From: Acanthochromis polyacanthus
Lineage: Eukaryota > Chordata > Actinopteri > Pomacentridae
DNA: 64,000 bases
Direction: 5' to 3'
Assembly: GCF_021347895.1 (NCBI RefSeq)
Contig: NC_067121.1
Location: forward strand, 17,061,962 to 17,125,961
The notes beneath the pieces were generated by a model. The model did not search any database and was not told the origin of the DNA. It saw only the letters and a list, made by a program, of their open reading frames with translations. Made by a program: the position numbers and the translations under genes. Positions 38,401 to 51,881 of this stretch are shown here, piece by piece (positions within the stretch are counted from its first letter, which is position 1; the number at the start of each line of letters is the position of its first letter).

Positions 38401-41351
38401 AAGCACGATAAATGCATTTCTTGTCAGTCATTGATAAAAACAAACACTGTTTCCAGGAAATAAACCCAGACCAATTTAGAGTGCACACTGTGAAGCGGTC
38501 TATTAAAAGAAGACAGGCAGGACTGACCACACAGAACTACTTTTTGCTGGGAGCTATTACCCATCCCCCAAATGAGAAATGTAATTACTGTGGTTCATTT
38601 GATGCCATTTTATGAGCGTCCATCGGGAGCTATTTTTTATGATTATTAGAGTATAAACATTAACATCTGCTGGGCAACAGTATGGATGAAATTATCAGTC
38701 AGTCCAACACAAAGCGATCACAATTAAATCAAATGTTAGCACTATAGGAAGTTTGAAATGTCCTCTAAACTGAAATACAATAAAAACATTTGTCCAATCA
38801 CGGAAATGATAGCATATTATGCCACAAATCATCCTGACAGTTGTGGGCTAATCGTCAAGGAGTGGGAGATTACACTGAGCCACCTTATCACTGTGTATTA
38901 AAATGGAAATCAGATATGTGGCTGAGGAAACACAACAAAAAGAAAAAAGCAGGAAGACAGATCGTTTTCAGTTTGAGACAATGAGACAAACTGAAAAAAA
39001 AATGGCATTGTTGAAAATTGTTGTTTTTTGTGTTTGTTTGTTTGTTTTCCAGTTGCCATCCCAATTTTCCCACTGACTTAGGAAAGGGGTTGATTGTAAA
39101 AAATATCAATTCAGTTTGATGATGTCAGGTGTTGTCTTATGCAAATACTCGTGACTGGAGTTGGTGTGTCAACCAGAAGCTGTGATATTACCATATGACT
39201 GAGGTGAAAGTCAGCAGTTACTGGCGAAGAGAACAACACAGACTTGTGAATCATATAGAGAAGGTCTCTTTCTTCGGACACGGTGCTGACTGATTGGAGG
39301 AATCGTGTGCCAAGGGGTTGAGGATATGCCTCTGCACCAGCGAAGAGAAAGCTAAGTCTAACCACGACTTCTCTCCAACAGTTTTAGCCAAAAAGATTGT
39401 AGCACATTTCATAAAAAAAAACCAACTCTGTACACATTGAACTTCATCCATTCCTGGGAAGATGCCCACAGATTAACACTTTGTTCACTGTGGTCCTCTA
39501 ATCAGTAATTGTCCTTGATATCAAGCTAATTTTACATTGCAGAATAAACAACTTTAACTGAGAGAAGTTGCTTGTCTTCTATCTCAAAAAACAAACAAGC
39601 TCAACAGCACGTTTGGGAAATTGAGTTCATGATCAGGCTGTAGGCTGATGTCTCTAAAAACAAGTCGATTGCAATGACTGAAGTCATTAAATTTAATAGC
39701 TTTCTGTGGCAAGGATCACTTTGTTTTAAATAGATTTAAAGCGGAGCAGTGACGAGAGAAGTCTTAGCCTTCATCAGAGACCCTTCTTCATATGTCACAT
39801 TTTATAATGTAGTATTTGCTTCACTGCAAAGTTATGAGTTAAAATCATAATGAATATAATGTTTTACAAAGATACAGACATGTACCTCAATCTATTGGTC
39901 CTCGGTGTAATGATGTCCCAAGGTAGAGCATAAATACCTGCATTTATCAGATAACACAAAACAGAGACACTAAAAATTAAAAACACCAACATAAAGTTCC
40001 ATATCTTCACTTAATTTCTTTTTATTATGGACTACTACTAGTAAACTACTCTACATTACACTAGTGGTAAGTTGTAATGTTGGAGTTACTCAGCCATACA
40101 TATAACCGACACAGAAAGCAATTCTTAATAAGAAAGATGATGCAGCTGAGTTGGGATTAATCCCTATGGTTTGTTCAATATGAAACCCTGAAAGTCTGAA
40201 CCAGTACCTTGTAGTATTGGTGAGTAATCAAGTGTATATGTGGAGCATATTCTTTGCAGTATTGGTGCATAGTCTTGAGGATCCTTCTGTGACAGATTTG
40301 CAGTGACTTCCACTGCTAGCATGGGGACATTTATCAGAGAGCACTGATGTACACTTAAAAAACGTTGACTTTCTTTCTCTCCCACAAATACATATAGCTG
40401 CTTTACATGACAATGACATACCTGAGCTCAGATGATATAGGATCAACTGTACCTTATTACAATCAGATGATGAACCATGTACTCAGGATCTGAGCAGAAG
40501 AATGCAAATAACAGGTAAAAAAAACTTAAGATTTGTTGTTTTGGATGGTTTCTGTGTAATAACATTTTTAGGGACGCAAATTATTTCTTCAATGAAGTGA
40601 TGACATTCAATATTGATCAGGTATTATTCCTGGCAATCCCATCAAAAAGCAGTTTGTCAAATTTGCACGTGGGCCTAATAATTTAAATTCAACATATCAT
40701 AAACTGAAACTTCTCCTTAGACCGCATTTTTGATTTGTGCTGATTAATATTGGTGGTAAGACCAGCCTGAATGTGCTCTACTCCCACCAGCTGGACAGGT
40801 GTGTTGTATTAGCCATGTGCTTCAATCATTTCATCTCAGAAAAATAACTAGTCATTAGAAACTCAAGCTATTTGGCTACAATGACTAATACTCTTAAAAT
40901 CATTCATTTTTAAACAGAGAGCCTACACACTGTTGTGTTCCAATCTTATCTCAGGATGTCTGTTCTGAGTGAGCTTGGTAACAACCCCTAGTGCTCTAAA
41001 ATAGAAATGTTCTGTTTGTATCTGCACCGCAGGCCAATCCACTTCGTATAAACAATGATTACTGTAAATGAAAAATGTCAGCTCCAAATTCCTCACTTTA
41101 ATGGCACTATAATAGTTGGAGACAGTTATGTCCCCATAGACAAATTCATGTTTAGCTTTTTATGCATGAGTCACCCCAAGTGGAATCAATTCACTAGCCT
41201 TTGGTATTTAAAATTAAATATATAGTACAAGGAGGAACACTTTATGAACAATCAAAAAATAAACATGAAGAAACGACCTAAACATCATTGCGGTGTAATC
41301 TATCAGCAGCTCCTCTCTTTTTATTTGCACAGCATTGGTTTACAATCCCTC
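35463..41351. other. long intergenic stretch without recognised genes
   Basis: 5.9 kb of AT-rich DNA. Visible structure: a 36-bp tandem duplication at about 37587-37660 (ATGGTTCAGCAGGGCT twice), a TCAT tract at about 37230-37250, and a poly-T run at 37863-37882. No frame has a recognisable domain or splice context. Confidence 0.45.
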
Positions 41352-42775
41352 TATTCAATTCAATTCAATTCAATTTTATTTATATAGCGTCAATTACAGT
41401 CAAAGTGTCTCAGGACGCTTTACAGAACCCATATGCCTGACCCCCAGAGCAAGCCCAAAGGCAACAGTGGCAAGGAAAACACCCTTTTAACAGGGAAGAA
41501 ACCTCGAGCAGAACCCGGCTCTATATAGGGGGGACCCATCTGCCTGCTGGCCAGGCGGGTTGAGAGGGACAGAGGAGGGCAAGGGGGAGGGATGGGAGAA
41601 AAGGGAGGGGTGGGAAAGCAAGGAAAAACACAACACACATTTGGATACATGTATGACAGGATATGTGACACAAACAAAGTGTAAGCTAACATTGAAAACT
41701 GACTCATAGTTTACTCTTATGATGTACGGCTCTAACATTAAACATACTCCAGATATAGCTAGCAGTAAAATTCAAACAGTATGTAAGTTAGCATAACAAG
41801 TATAGTGAAGGCGATGCAGAGTTGACTGGTGGAAAAGGGGAGTTGGAAGCAGAGGGCTGGAGGAAGGTCAGCAGCAGCATCCCACAGTGGACATGGTGGA
41901 GACTGGACCAGCTGGTGGAACATCAACCGCAGATCTGAAGCATCCAGCTCTGGGACCAGGGACACTCGGAGAAATAGCACAGGGGCAAACAGAGTGAATG
42001 TACTGCAGTAACGGTATACATATTAAATGTAAAGGTAGATAGAGAAGGGCTCAGTGTGTCAAGAGAAGTCCCCCAGCAGCCTATAGGGCTATAGCAGCAT
42101 GACTAGGGGCAGAACTAAGGGACGTCCAAGAGGGAGTCAGCTGTGGAATGAAGACACAAGCCGAACCCCTGTGGGTCACCCAGTCAGCCCTAACTATAAG
42201 ATTTGTCAAAAAGGAATGTTTTAAGCCTGGTCTTAAAAATAGAGAGGGTATCTGCCTCCCGAACCCAAACTGGGAGCAGGTTCCACAGGAGAGGCGCCTG
42301 ATAACTGAAGGCTCTGCCTCCCATTCTACTTTTAGAAATTCTAGGAACAACAAGTAAGCCTGCAGTTTGAGAGCGAAGAGTTCTACTAGGATAATATGGT
42401 ACTAACAGATCTTTAAGATATGGAGATTGGTTATTAAGAGCTTTATATGTCAGAAGAAGGATTTTAAATTCAATTCTGGATTTAACAGGAAGCCAGTGAA
42501 GAGAAGCAAGTATTGGGGAAATATGATCTCTTTTGCTAACTCCTGTCAGTACTCTCGCAGCAGCGTTTTGGATCAACTGTAGATGTTTAAGAGAGCTATT
42601 TGGACAACCCGATAATAAGGAATTGCAATAGTCAAGCCTGGAAGTAACAAAAGCATGAACTAATTTTTCTGCATCACTCTGAGACAGGATGTTCCTGATT
42701 TTTACAATATTACGCAGGTGAAAAAAGGAAGTCCTACAGACTAAAGTATTATATTCTATTATTATATTCATCATA
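41352..42775 (-). mobile_element. 5'-truncated L2-like LINE
   Basis: The minus strand carries the C-terminal end of a non-LTR reverse transcriptase protein (42190 to about 42735), then a 3'UTR that ends at about 41352 in repeated CAATT units (AATTGAATTGAATTG on the minus strand). The UTR blocks TTTATATAGCGTCAATTACA, AACAGGGAAGAAACCTCGAG and AGCAGAACCCGGCTC are typical of fish L2/Maui-like LINEs. Upstream reverse transcriptase and endonuclease are missing. Confidence 0.7.
42190..42774 (-). pseudogene. LINE reverse transcriptase C-terminal fragment
   Basis: An open 194-codon frame with RLDYCNSLLSGCP, LQLIQNAAARVLTG, ILASLHWLPVKSRIEFKILL and WNLLPVWVREADTLSIFKTR. This is the conserved region downstream of the reverse transcriptase in L2/Jockey-type LINE proteins. 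The start codon is fortuitous because the element is 5' truncated, and the catalytic FADD box is not present, so it is not functional. Confidence 0.8.
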
Positions 42776-43176
42776 AATCAAAGTCAAACAATATTTATCT
42801 ACACATATTGCAGCAGGAAAAACACTGGGGAATGAGATTATGATATTCCTTTATAACTGCATTAAATGATGTAGTCAAGAATACATCACAGACCAGTCCA
42901 GATACTTTACAGTTTTAATGGTAGCTCACTGTCCCTGAGCCTATGTTCAGCTCTATAGGCCATTATGGACAAAAACATGCACTACCAGTCAAAAGTTTCA
43001 GAACACCCCAGTTTTTCCATTTTTTTACTGGAAATTATGCATGTTAATGCTTCATTGTAATCTGAAATGAAAGCATAGAACAAATAAAGCTAAAATAAAA
43101 TTAGAAGCCAAAATGTATTCTAAACTTCTGATTCATCAAAGTAGCCACCTGTGGCAGACATACCATCTGAACACAC

Positions 43177-44388
43177 TCATGGCATTCTTTCCACAATGGA
43201 AATCAAATATTCTTCAGAAAGTTCTTCCCAACTCTGTTGCAGAAGTTCCCACAAATGTGTGGCACTTGTAGGTTGCTTTGTTTTCACTCTTACGTCCAGT
43301 TCATCCCAAACCAGCTCTACGGGGTTTAAGTCTGGAGACTGTGCTGGCCACTCCATTTTTTTCAAGCTTACCATCTTGTCCTTTTTTCCTCAGGTAGTTC
43401 TGGCATAGTTTGGTCTTATGTTTTTGGTCATTATCTTGCTATAGGATGAACCCCTGACCAACTAGGAACATACCAGAGGGTACTGCGTGGCGCTGCAGAA
43501 TGCTTTGGTAGCTGTTTTGGTTCAGGGTACCTCTCACTCTATACAAGTCACCGACCCTGGATCCAGCAAAACAGCCCCAGATCATCACGCTTCCTCTTCC
43601 ATGTTTTGCAGTTGATGTCACATGCTGAAGAACCATCCTTTCTCCTTCTCCACAGCCAACCCGGTCTCACGGGGATTCGTGAAACTGTCACGTAAGTTTT
43701 AGTTTCGGTTTCGTGCGCACCAACACGATTTCGTCATGTTTTTCGTGCCGCTCACCACGAAATGTTTTTCGCTGTGGTAATCACATCTGAAAGTGGTTTA
43801 TATCGGCGGATTCATGACGATCTAAGCTGTCCATCGGCGTATACTGCTTGTGTGATCGCGTCTGCGGCCGCCGGACATTCTTGAAATTCCTATGCAAATT
43901 GGTAAGTGTACCACCGGCTTATGGTTAGGTTATGGTTAGGTTATGGTTAGGATTATGGTTAGGGTTATGTTTAGGAACGATGTCATGCAAAATATAGCGT
44001 TGGATTCGCCACGGTTTTACATTAAAAATATAATATACACATTCTTTTGAAATACGTTCTGAGTGGCACGAAAAGTCCGCCGTTTAAAATACATTGGTGC
44101 GCATTTCGTGGTGAGCGGCACGAAAAACATGACGAAATCGTGTTGGTGCGCACGAAACCGAAACTAAAACTTACGTGACAGTTTCACGAATCCTCGTGAG
44201 ATCGGGCTGCCACAGCGTATAAAAAGCCTGTGTGATGAATCATAGATTTCAAATTTTGATTCATCAGTCCATAATACCTTCTTCGAGTCTTCAATAGTCA
44301 ATTGGTGATGTTTCATAGTCCAGGCATGGCTCTTTTTCTTATTCTGACCTCTTAGCAATAGCTTTCTTGATGCAACTTGGCCTGTCAA
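43177..44388 (-). pseudogene. Tc1-like transposase fragments
   Basis: 44164-44388 holds KKVLWTDESKFEIY (first Asp motif). 43439-43636 holds KHGRGSVMIWGCFAG. 43177-43374 holds the Glu motif SPDLNPVELVWDEL. Fragments are in different frames, and the 43657-44209 element separates the first from the second. Confidence 0.75.
43657..44209. mobile_element. 553-bp element with ~100-bp terminal inverted repeats
   Basis: Left arm 43657 to about 43764 begins CAACCCGGTCTCAC; the right arm, about 44102-44209, is its near-perfect reverse complement (CAGCCCGATCTCAC read inward). It is flanked by CCACAGC at 43650-43656 and 44210-44216, a 7-bp target duplication. The interior has a CpG-rich block and a GGTTAG-type tract at about 43918-43975. 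No ORF. Superfamily uncertain. Confidence 0.75.
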
Positions 44389-45006
44389 ACCTGCAACTCA
44401 AAGTCTTCCCTTCACAGTTGAAACTGACTTCTTACTACAACCATCCTTGGGATTAATGAGGTGTCTGTCTGTCTGTGTGTCCGTCTGTCTGTCTATCGAG
44501 CTGTCTGTCTGTTCGTCTGTCTATCTGTCTATTACTATTAAGCTGTACTTGAAGCTGTTGTCCTGTGAGCCACCTATCACCAAGCTGTTGACTATCTCGC
44601 CTTTTTGTATAATTCTGAAATGTACATTATTTTTAAGTGTTGGGTAACCATGCATTTTTTTTTAAACATTTGGCAGTTCACCACTTACCTTTGTAATATT
44701 TTAAGCTATTTGTTGGACTTGAACTACTTGAATTTCAATTAAAAAAATTGAAATATTGGGGCGTTTTAAAACTTTTGTACTCTCATGAGCAGCATGAATG
44801 CCACAGCCCCTTGAGCCATGACAGGTGATCAGAACTCTGCTCTGTCTGTCCTCGAAAAGGAGTCAGTGAACCCAGGGCAGGAATTCTCATCTGGGATTGT
44901 TCATGTTGGCAGATAAACAGAAGAAAAAGGAGAAAGCCACTTTTTCTGATTTTATCAAGACTTGGTAAGTCAGTTTAGATGGGAAGGCAGATCGTCACCA
45001 CATATA

Positions 45007-46639
<1,633 letters not shown>

Positions 46640-46641
46640 TA

Positions 46642-48080
46642 GATACATAGAGAGATACAGAGAGAAAGATGCTTGTCCTTCACACTGTTGCTGCTTCATA
46701 CTAGTTGCATTTATGTTGAATGTCACTCGTTCTAAGGTTTGCATTTGTGTATTTGGATGCACTGTTCTGCAGTCATCCCTTATCTATGTGCACAGCAACT
46801 AAGGTTTCGTCTTTCTGAATAAATGGCCTCAATAAATCTGTCACAGCCCAGACTTGTTGACTCCGTATTGACTCAGGTTAGAGGGATCCATCCCTTTTAT
46901 TAGCTTCCGTTTGGCTGTGGATTTTACAATGTGTTGTTCAGCCCACACATGACAAGCCCATTAAAACTCCAGGTCACCTAATATGGCTGTTGTTCTTCTC
47001 AGTGGTTGTTGCTTTCAGTGTTTTTAAGTTTCTAAAAGAGCAATATGCTGGTCTATGATTTTTCAGATACTGACAGTAAAATGATCAGTATGATATATCA
47101 GTATGATTATTTAAGGCCTTTATTGAAAGGGCATGCATATAATGATTTCACTAGCAAGGACCACACCATCGATTTGAAGCTTGATTATTTATTGGATGCA
47201 AATAAGTGCTATGTTGGTGGTGACCGAGTTGAGCTGACGTGGTGTGGAGGGAAAAGCTTAGTCATGGATCAGCAGCAGCTCCCACGCTGGCAGACTGTCA
47301 AAAGGCTTCCCATAAGAATGAAACACAGAGTGGGTGTAACGTAGATCTTGAGGATTGGAGCAGATGACAATGGGATACAGGTGGCCCAGAACCCCTCGGC
47401 TAGAAGCTGTGTCAATACGGAAGGAGTGGCCAGAGAAGATGCGAGGATTCTGGATGCGTCAGGACTTGTTCGAAGTGAAAGAGGAATCGGGATAAGATTG
47501 CGACTTGACCAGCCTCTGAAGCGAACTGAGGGGTGGAAGGCAAAGCATGCTGACAGTTTCTGGTTTGTATGGTATACTACATAAGGGCTTAGGTGTGAAT
47601 CTAGTTTGAAGTGCATGCTGGGCATTGGAAAACCACTCGATTAGTTTGGCATTGTTCAAGAGAAAGATCTGACTGTCTCTGGAGATGGAGGGTCGATATA
47701 GTGTGACAAAATGGTGGTTTGGATCGAGGTCAACTCATCAGTCAAAGTTGCAATGGACTCACAGAAACAAAGGAAAATCAACAGAAACATTGATTCTAAA
47801 ATGCTGCTTCTTTAACATATTTATAACAAGAACGACATCATTTCTTATTATATTATGTAAAATATAAGTTTACGTACATAAAACTCTACATACACAGGCC
47901 TGTATTTTACCTTTACTATAGTTCTGAACTTAGCATGTTACCATTAACTAATTGTAATGTAGCTGATTAATGTAATTAAGAAAATTCAACTGTACTGCAT
48001 GTTGAACGTTACTCAAAATGAGGGTGTCTATCACGCTCTTAAAATGAGAGGCCACCTGACCTCTCATTTTGACCATGAAA
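46642..48080. other. intergenic with a possible recombinase relic
   Basis: No gene is supported. An open frame at 47045-47344 has no recognisable domain. 47270-47650 is listed separately. Confidence 0.4.
47270..47650 (-). pseudogene. possible tyrosine recombinase relic (DIRS/Ngaro/Crypton-like)
   Basis: On the minus strand one frame reads RIFSGHSFRIDTASS (about 47395-47440), which resembles the HxxR box of tyrosine recombinases (usually GHSFRIGAATAAA). It is followed at the expected distance by DLRYTHSVF, where a catalytic Tyr box would lie. Stops and frameshifts break the rest. No flanking repeat was found. The call rests on one motif and its spacing. Confidence 0.35.
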
Positions 48081-48082
48081 AC

Positions 48083-48276
48083 TAACGGGAAAAAAATCCT
48101 GAGCTGTAGAAAATCAGTCTATCAAATTTTATTTTTTCCAAAAATGAATTGGGGTATATGGAGCAAAAGCTTTTTGGAGCCAACCCTAGCGGACGGCGTG
48201 ATATTGCAAGTTTTGACACTTCCGGGTTGGCTTCATTCTGGAGCCAGATGCTACGTCCACTATATATACAGTCTAT
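48083..48276. repeat. dispersed repeat ending TATATACAGTCTATGG
   Basis: Contains TTTTTGGAGCCAACCCTAGC, GACACTTCCGGGTTGGCTTC and TATATATACAGTCTATGG, blocks I recognise from an abundant fish non-coding repeat. Class unknown. Confidence 0.45.
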
Positions 48277-48363
48277 GGTATATATAGTGTAATCATATAC
48301 TGTTTCTTCAAATTATTAAAATAATTGACTTTACTGCCATTATCTGTTTCTCTAACATATATT

Positions 48364-48391
48364 AGTGTGTGTGTGTGTGTGTGTGTGTGTT
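48364..48391. repeat. (GT)n microsatellite
   Basis: About 14 GT units. Confidence 0.9.
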
Positions 48392-49012
48392 TACAGTGTT
48401 TGCAAAATACCTGTCTACAGTCGAGCTTAATATCAGATATTTTATTACCTATTATTATTATTATCTATATTCCACTATGGATATTAAAATACGGCGAACC
48501 ATTTGTCCTGTATCATAGCTACATGTATGATGTTTGCAGCAAAAAAATAAAAATGCGTGAAAATCTGTTTAATATTCAGAGTTAAGATGGATTAAATGCG
48601 CTGTCAAACAGCGCTGAGTGGAGCGGGTGACCGGACCAAGATGGCAGCCCCACCGCTCGTCAGCCCCAATAGGCAGTAGCGGTCGATGCTGCGTCTACTC
48701 TTTATATATGTCTATGCTAGGTAGTGGCAGGGTTCTCCCTTCCCCTCCCTTCCTCTCTCTCCTCAGGTGTGTGCATTGAGCTGGCAGACAGGTGCTGCCA
48801 ATTCAATCAGCAAGAATTGTCACGTGAGAAGGTGGGAGTAATCAAGCCAACTACCTCTTCCCCCATAAAGACAGACTGCACATCACTCCGATGCCGCACC
48901 GTCGAACAGTCATAGTCAGTCTTGATTCTCTGTTCAGTCTAGCTCTTTTGCTTTGGGCTCTCTGTTAATCTGTCTATGAAGGTTCTCAGTCATCCAAGTC
49001 ATCTTAAAGTGA

Positions 49013-49274
49013 AGGGTTTAGGTCAGGCAACTGGACTTATTCTTGTGATCTTGTAGACGTTTCGCCTCTCATCCGAGTGGCTTCTTCAGTTCTAAAACTA
49101 AGTTTGGAGAGTCCTTGCTGATAGTAGATACCTTCAGCCTTAGCCCCACCTACACCTTTAGTGGTTAAATACTTGGGACTCTCCAAACTAGTTTTAGAAC
49201 TGAAGAAGCCTCTTGGATGAGAGGCGAACATCTTCAAGATCACAAGAATAAGTCCAGTTGCCTGAACTAAACCC
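49013..49274. repeat. large imperfect palindrome, arms about 100 bp
   Basis: Left arm 49013-49114 and right arm 49176-49274 are near reverse complements, with a ~60-bp loop. Shared blocks include AGGCAACTGGACTTATTCTT, CGCCTCTCATCC and TTTGGAGAGTCC, each mirrored on the other side. As RNA it would form a long hairpin. Confidence 0.85.
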
Positions 49275-49473
49275 TCTCTGTTAATCCTGTCTGCATTGCC
49301 TTTCAGTCTGGACTCCCTACCTGTTCGTGTCCAACCTGGATTCTTCTGCCTCAAGCCTTGGCTGTCTGAACGTCCATCTGCATTTCAGATCCACCTGCAC
49401 CCTCCCTCCCTTGTCTATCATTCCCTCATGCTGGAGTGAGCCCACTCTCAGTCACACACCACATACCACCACT

Positions 49474-50061
49474 CAAGGGCGTAGGTTTGGTCTCAACATT
49501 GGTAGGGACGATATAACAGCATAACCTGCATGTACACTTTTTGCTGGGGACGGGACATTAATAAGACCAAACAGATTGGGTGAACAGGGGTCAGGGCTAC
49601 ATTCTCACGAATATGAACCTAATTAATTGATAAGCTAAATGATCAATGCAAAATAAATCTGTATTGACTTATACTAACTTTCATGTGTATTGGTTCAGGT
49701 GATACACCATTCAAATTCAAATCTTTGTTTTCAAAAACTACTAAAGAACATTTTGAAAACTTCTCTGCTGTGTCCCTTCTTTCATCAAACGCACGTTTGA
49801 TTAGACCGGCAACATTCAGCAAGTGAAAAGGGGTAAATATTAAGTCTGAACCTGGTCTGAATATAATGAAAATAATTCAATTAATAATGGTAGGGTCAAT
49901 TCTATCCTTACAACATATGGGAAGACAATCAAAATTACTATATAATGAAACTCATTATATAATGCAAATAAGGTTGCTTAAAAGTTGGTGGGGAAATTAA
50001 CCCTCTTGAAAAGTTGGGTAGTGTTATGTCCTACCGTCCCTATGCAAAACCTACGCCCTTG
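49474..50061. mobile_element. hAT-type MITE 2, 588 bp, with 8-bp target duplication
   Basis: Starts CAAGGGCGTAGGTTT, and the same sequence ends it in reverse complement (AAACCTACGCCCTTG): a perfect 15-bp terminal repeat. CCACCACT at 49466-49473 recurs at 50062-50069, an exact 8-bp duplication. The interior is AT-rich and non-coding. It shares the CAAGGGCGT end with MITE 1 at 10702. Confidence 0.87.
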
Positions 50062-50571
50062 CCACCACTCCCCTACCATGGCCTCCCGTACCCTCCTCTC
50101 TGCTTTTGGTGACAGTTAAGTTCTCGCTTAATCTCTCAGCCAGTCTTAGTATTGTTAACCTGTTTGTTTATTGTTGCATATTTGCATAGATTACGCCTTA
50201 GGATTCTGGTCTGATAGTTTCACCTTCTGCCTGTGCTTAGACTTATGCAGGTTAGTTTTTCACTATTGGTATATCTGTGCATAGACTCAGGTAGCTGTAG
50301 AGGGTTTCGTTTTGAAGTTGGTTTGTTTGCTTCCTGTTCCATGACCTTTGGGAAATTTCCTTTTGTATTCCCTTAGATTTAATTGTAGTCTCATTTCCTG
50401 TACTGATTTGATTATTGTAAACAAAATTGTATTTACCTTAATGCCCTGTTGTCGTGTCTCTTGCCCTGCACTTGAGCCTCATTCTGGTAGAATCGTAATG
50501 AATGTCAGCGTAAATATGTCCAACAAATGTTTCTGATGCTTCAGGTACCAAACAAACTCTGCATTGACATG

Positions 50572-50745
50572 ATTTCTTTTTTTTTTTTATGGAGCGTCAA
50601 TTACAACTGAGACTGTCAAGATGCTTTACAGAACTCATGTGTGTGAACCCCCAGAGCAAGCCTGAATGGGAATGAAACTCATTTTTAACAGGAAGAAACC
50701 TTGAGCAAAACCCGACTCATATGGGGGAGCCATCGGCCGCTGTCC
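50572..50745 (-). repeat. L2-like LINE 3' tail, second copy
   Basis: GGAGCGTCAATTACAACTGA, CCCCCAGAGCAAGCC and AACAGGAAGAAACCTTGAGC correspond, in order, to 41385-41520. The copy is more degraded and has no coding part. Confidence 0.6.
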
Positions 50746-51390
50746 TGTTCAATCATGTCTTGTTCTTTTCAACAACCATTCAACAGTGTGTTATTAGTCT
50801 CACTGCCAGGTGGGAGAATTTTTTTTTAAGTTTCTATGTTTATCAGTTCACTGATTTCATAAAAATACATTTAAATTATACAAAAGGCACTTTTAAAACC
50901 ACCAGGCTATTAAATCATAATTTGGTAACACTCTTCATATTGCTGAAGCACGCTGTTATGACTGACTTTTTCTTATAAATTGAGTTAATGGTTGTCAGAC
51001 AGTACAGACCCTCAAATTCAATGTCCCCAACCTCCTGTGTGATGCAGGAGGAACTCAGAAAGCTACTCAGTAGGCCAACCATTTACCATTTACATTTTCC
51101 TATTCAGGATGGTGGCTTCTGTTGCTGTCAGTACAGGTGAGCTGTGATTTTTGACTGACAGCTGAGCATGTCAGCAGACGCGGTTTTACAATAGAGGCAA
51201 GGTAGGCAACTGCCTGGGGCCCCTCCAACTGCAGGGGCCCCCAGACCAGCAGCCCACTCTCCATTCGGCTGGGAATCAGGGCCCTGTGGACAGTGATCCC
51301 CAACCATTGCGTTTTTAAATACAAAATTTGTATGTTTAAATGGGAAACAAAGACAACAAACTAAAATACAAAGAAATAAAGTATCCGTGT
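50746..51390. other. no gene; fragment resembling a hAT end
   Basis: 51189-51240 reads AGAGGCAAGGTAGGCAACTG, then GGGGCCCC, which resembles termini of fish hAT repeats. No partner end was identified. Otherwise unremarkable AT-rich sequence. Confidence 0.3.
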
Positions 51391-51701
51391 ACACCCCTCC
51401 CATTTATTTTATGGACTATTCCATCCAGGCCATGATCGCCATAGATATGAAGAGTAGATACGACACGCCCCTCAGAGCGGCGTACCTATGGAGACACAAG
51501 GCTAGTGGGGGCAAAATTTCAGTTTTTTCTATGGGAAAAGCCAGCGTGTGGTCATTTGTTATGGTCACGTGGTACAAGACCGCTGCTGGTTGGCAAGAAC
51601 TTGCAGTAAAATAACGGCTTGCTACGAGAACGGTATCGGTTTGAAACAAATACATAAAGTTATCGCTTTTCATGAATGAAATTGCACATGTATTTACCAC
51701 A

Positions 51702-51881
51702 ATGGTAATATCATGTGTAGTTGTTGGTTGTACGAAGCGTTTTGAGAAGGGATCAGGCTTAAAATTTCACCGAATACCGATTTCAGGAGAGAGAAGATGG
51801 CGGTGGCTTTCGGCCATCAACAGGAAAAATTGGACTCCAGTACGCAGCAGAGATCGTGTTTGTGGCTCCCACTTTTCTTCA
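51702..51881 (+). pseudogene. THAP zinc-finger exon (transposase N-terminus?), unit 1
   Basis: From the ATG at 51702 the frame reads MVISCVVVGCTKRFEKG, LKFHRIPISGERRWRWLSAI, NWTPVRSRDRVCGSHFSSG and reaches donor GTAAAC at 51882. This is a THAP C2CH DNA-binding finger: Cys-x4-Cys, the FHRIP box, Trp, and Cys-x2-His. A possible second exon after TTTTTTAG near 52036 reads DERILKSNEAYSVTSP then stops. No DDE domain follows, so a transposase would be truncated. It could instead be a remnant of a host THAP gene. The in-frame ATG at 51672 is an alternative start. Confidence 0.7.

Larger units (their letters stand above)
42980..44784 (-). mobile_element. degraded Tc1-like element with a nested 553-bp insertion
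   Basis: Left end CACTACCAGTCAAAAGTTTC then GAACACCCC; right end GGGGCGTTTTAAAACTTTTG, inverted. The minus strand carries three transposase fragments. A (CTGT)n tract (44460-44530) and a deletion replace the DNA-binding N-terminus. Confidence 0.7.
48740..50525. repeat. possible LTR-like retroelement remnant with two internal insertions
   Basis: C/T-rich sequence on either side of the hairpin (49013-49274) and hAT MITE (49474-50061) appears to be one older unit. It ends with CTTGCCCTGCACTTGAG, a motif often seen at the end of fish LTR-derived repeats. No protein domain, primer-binding site or paired LTR was found, so this is tentative. Confidence 0.25.

Noticed and set aside
42190..42774. A host gene for the 194-codon open frame
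   Set aside because: RLDYCNSLL and LHWLPV motifs and the adjacent LINE 3'UTR identify it as a LINE remnant.
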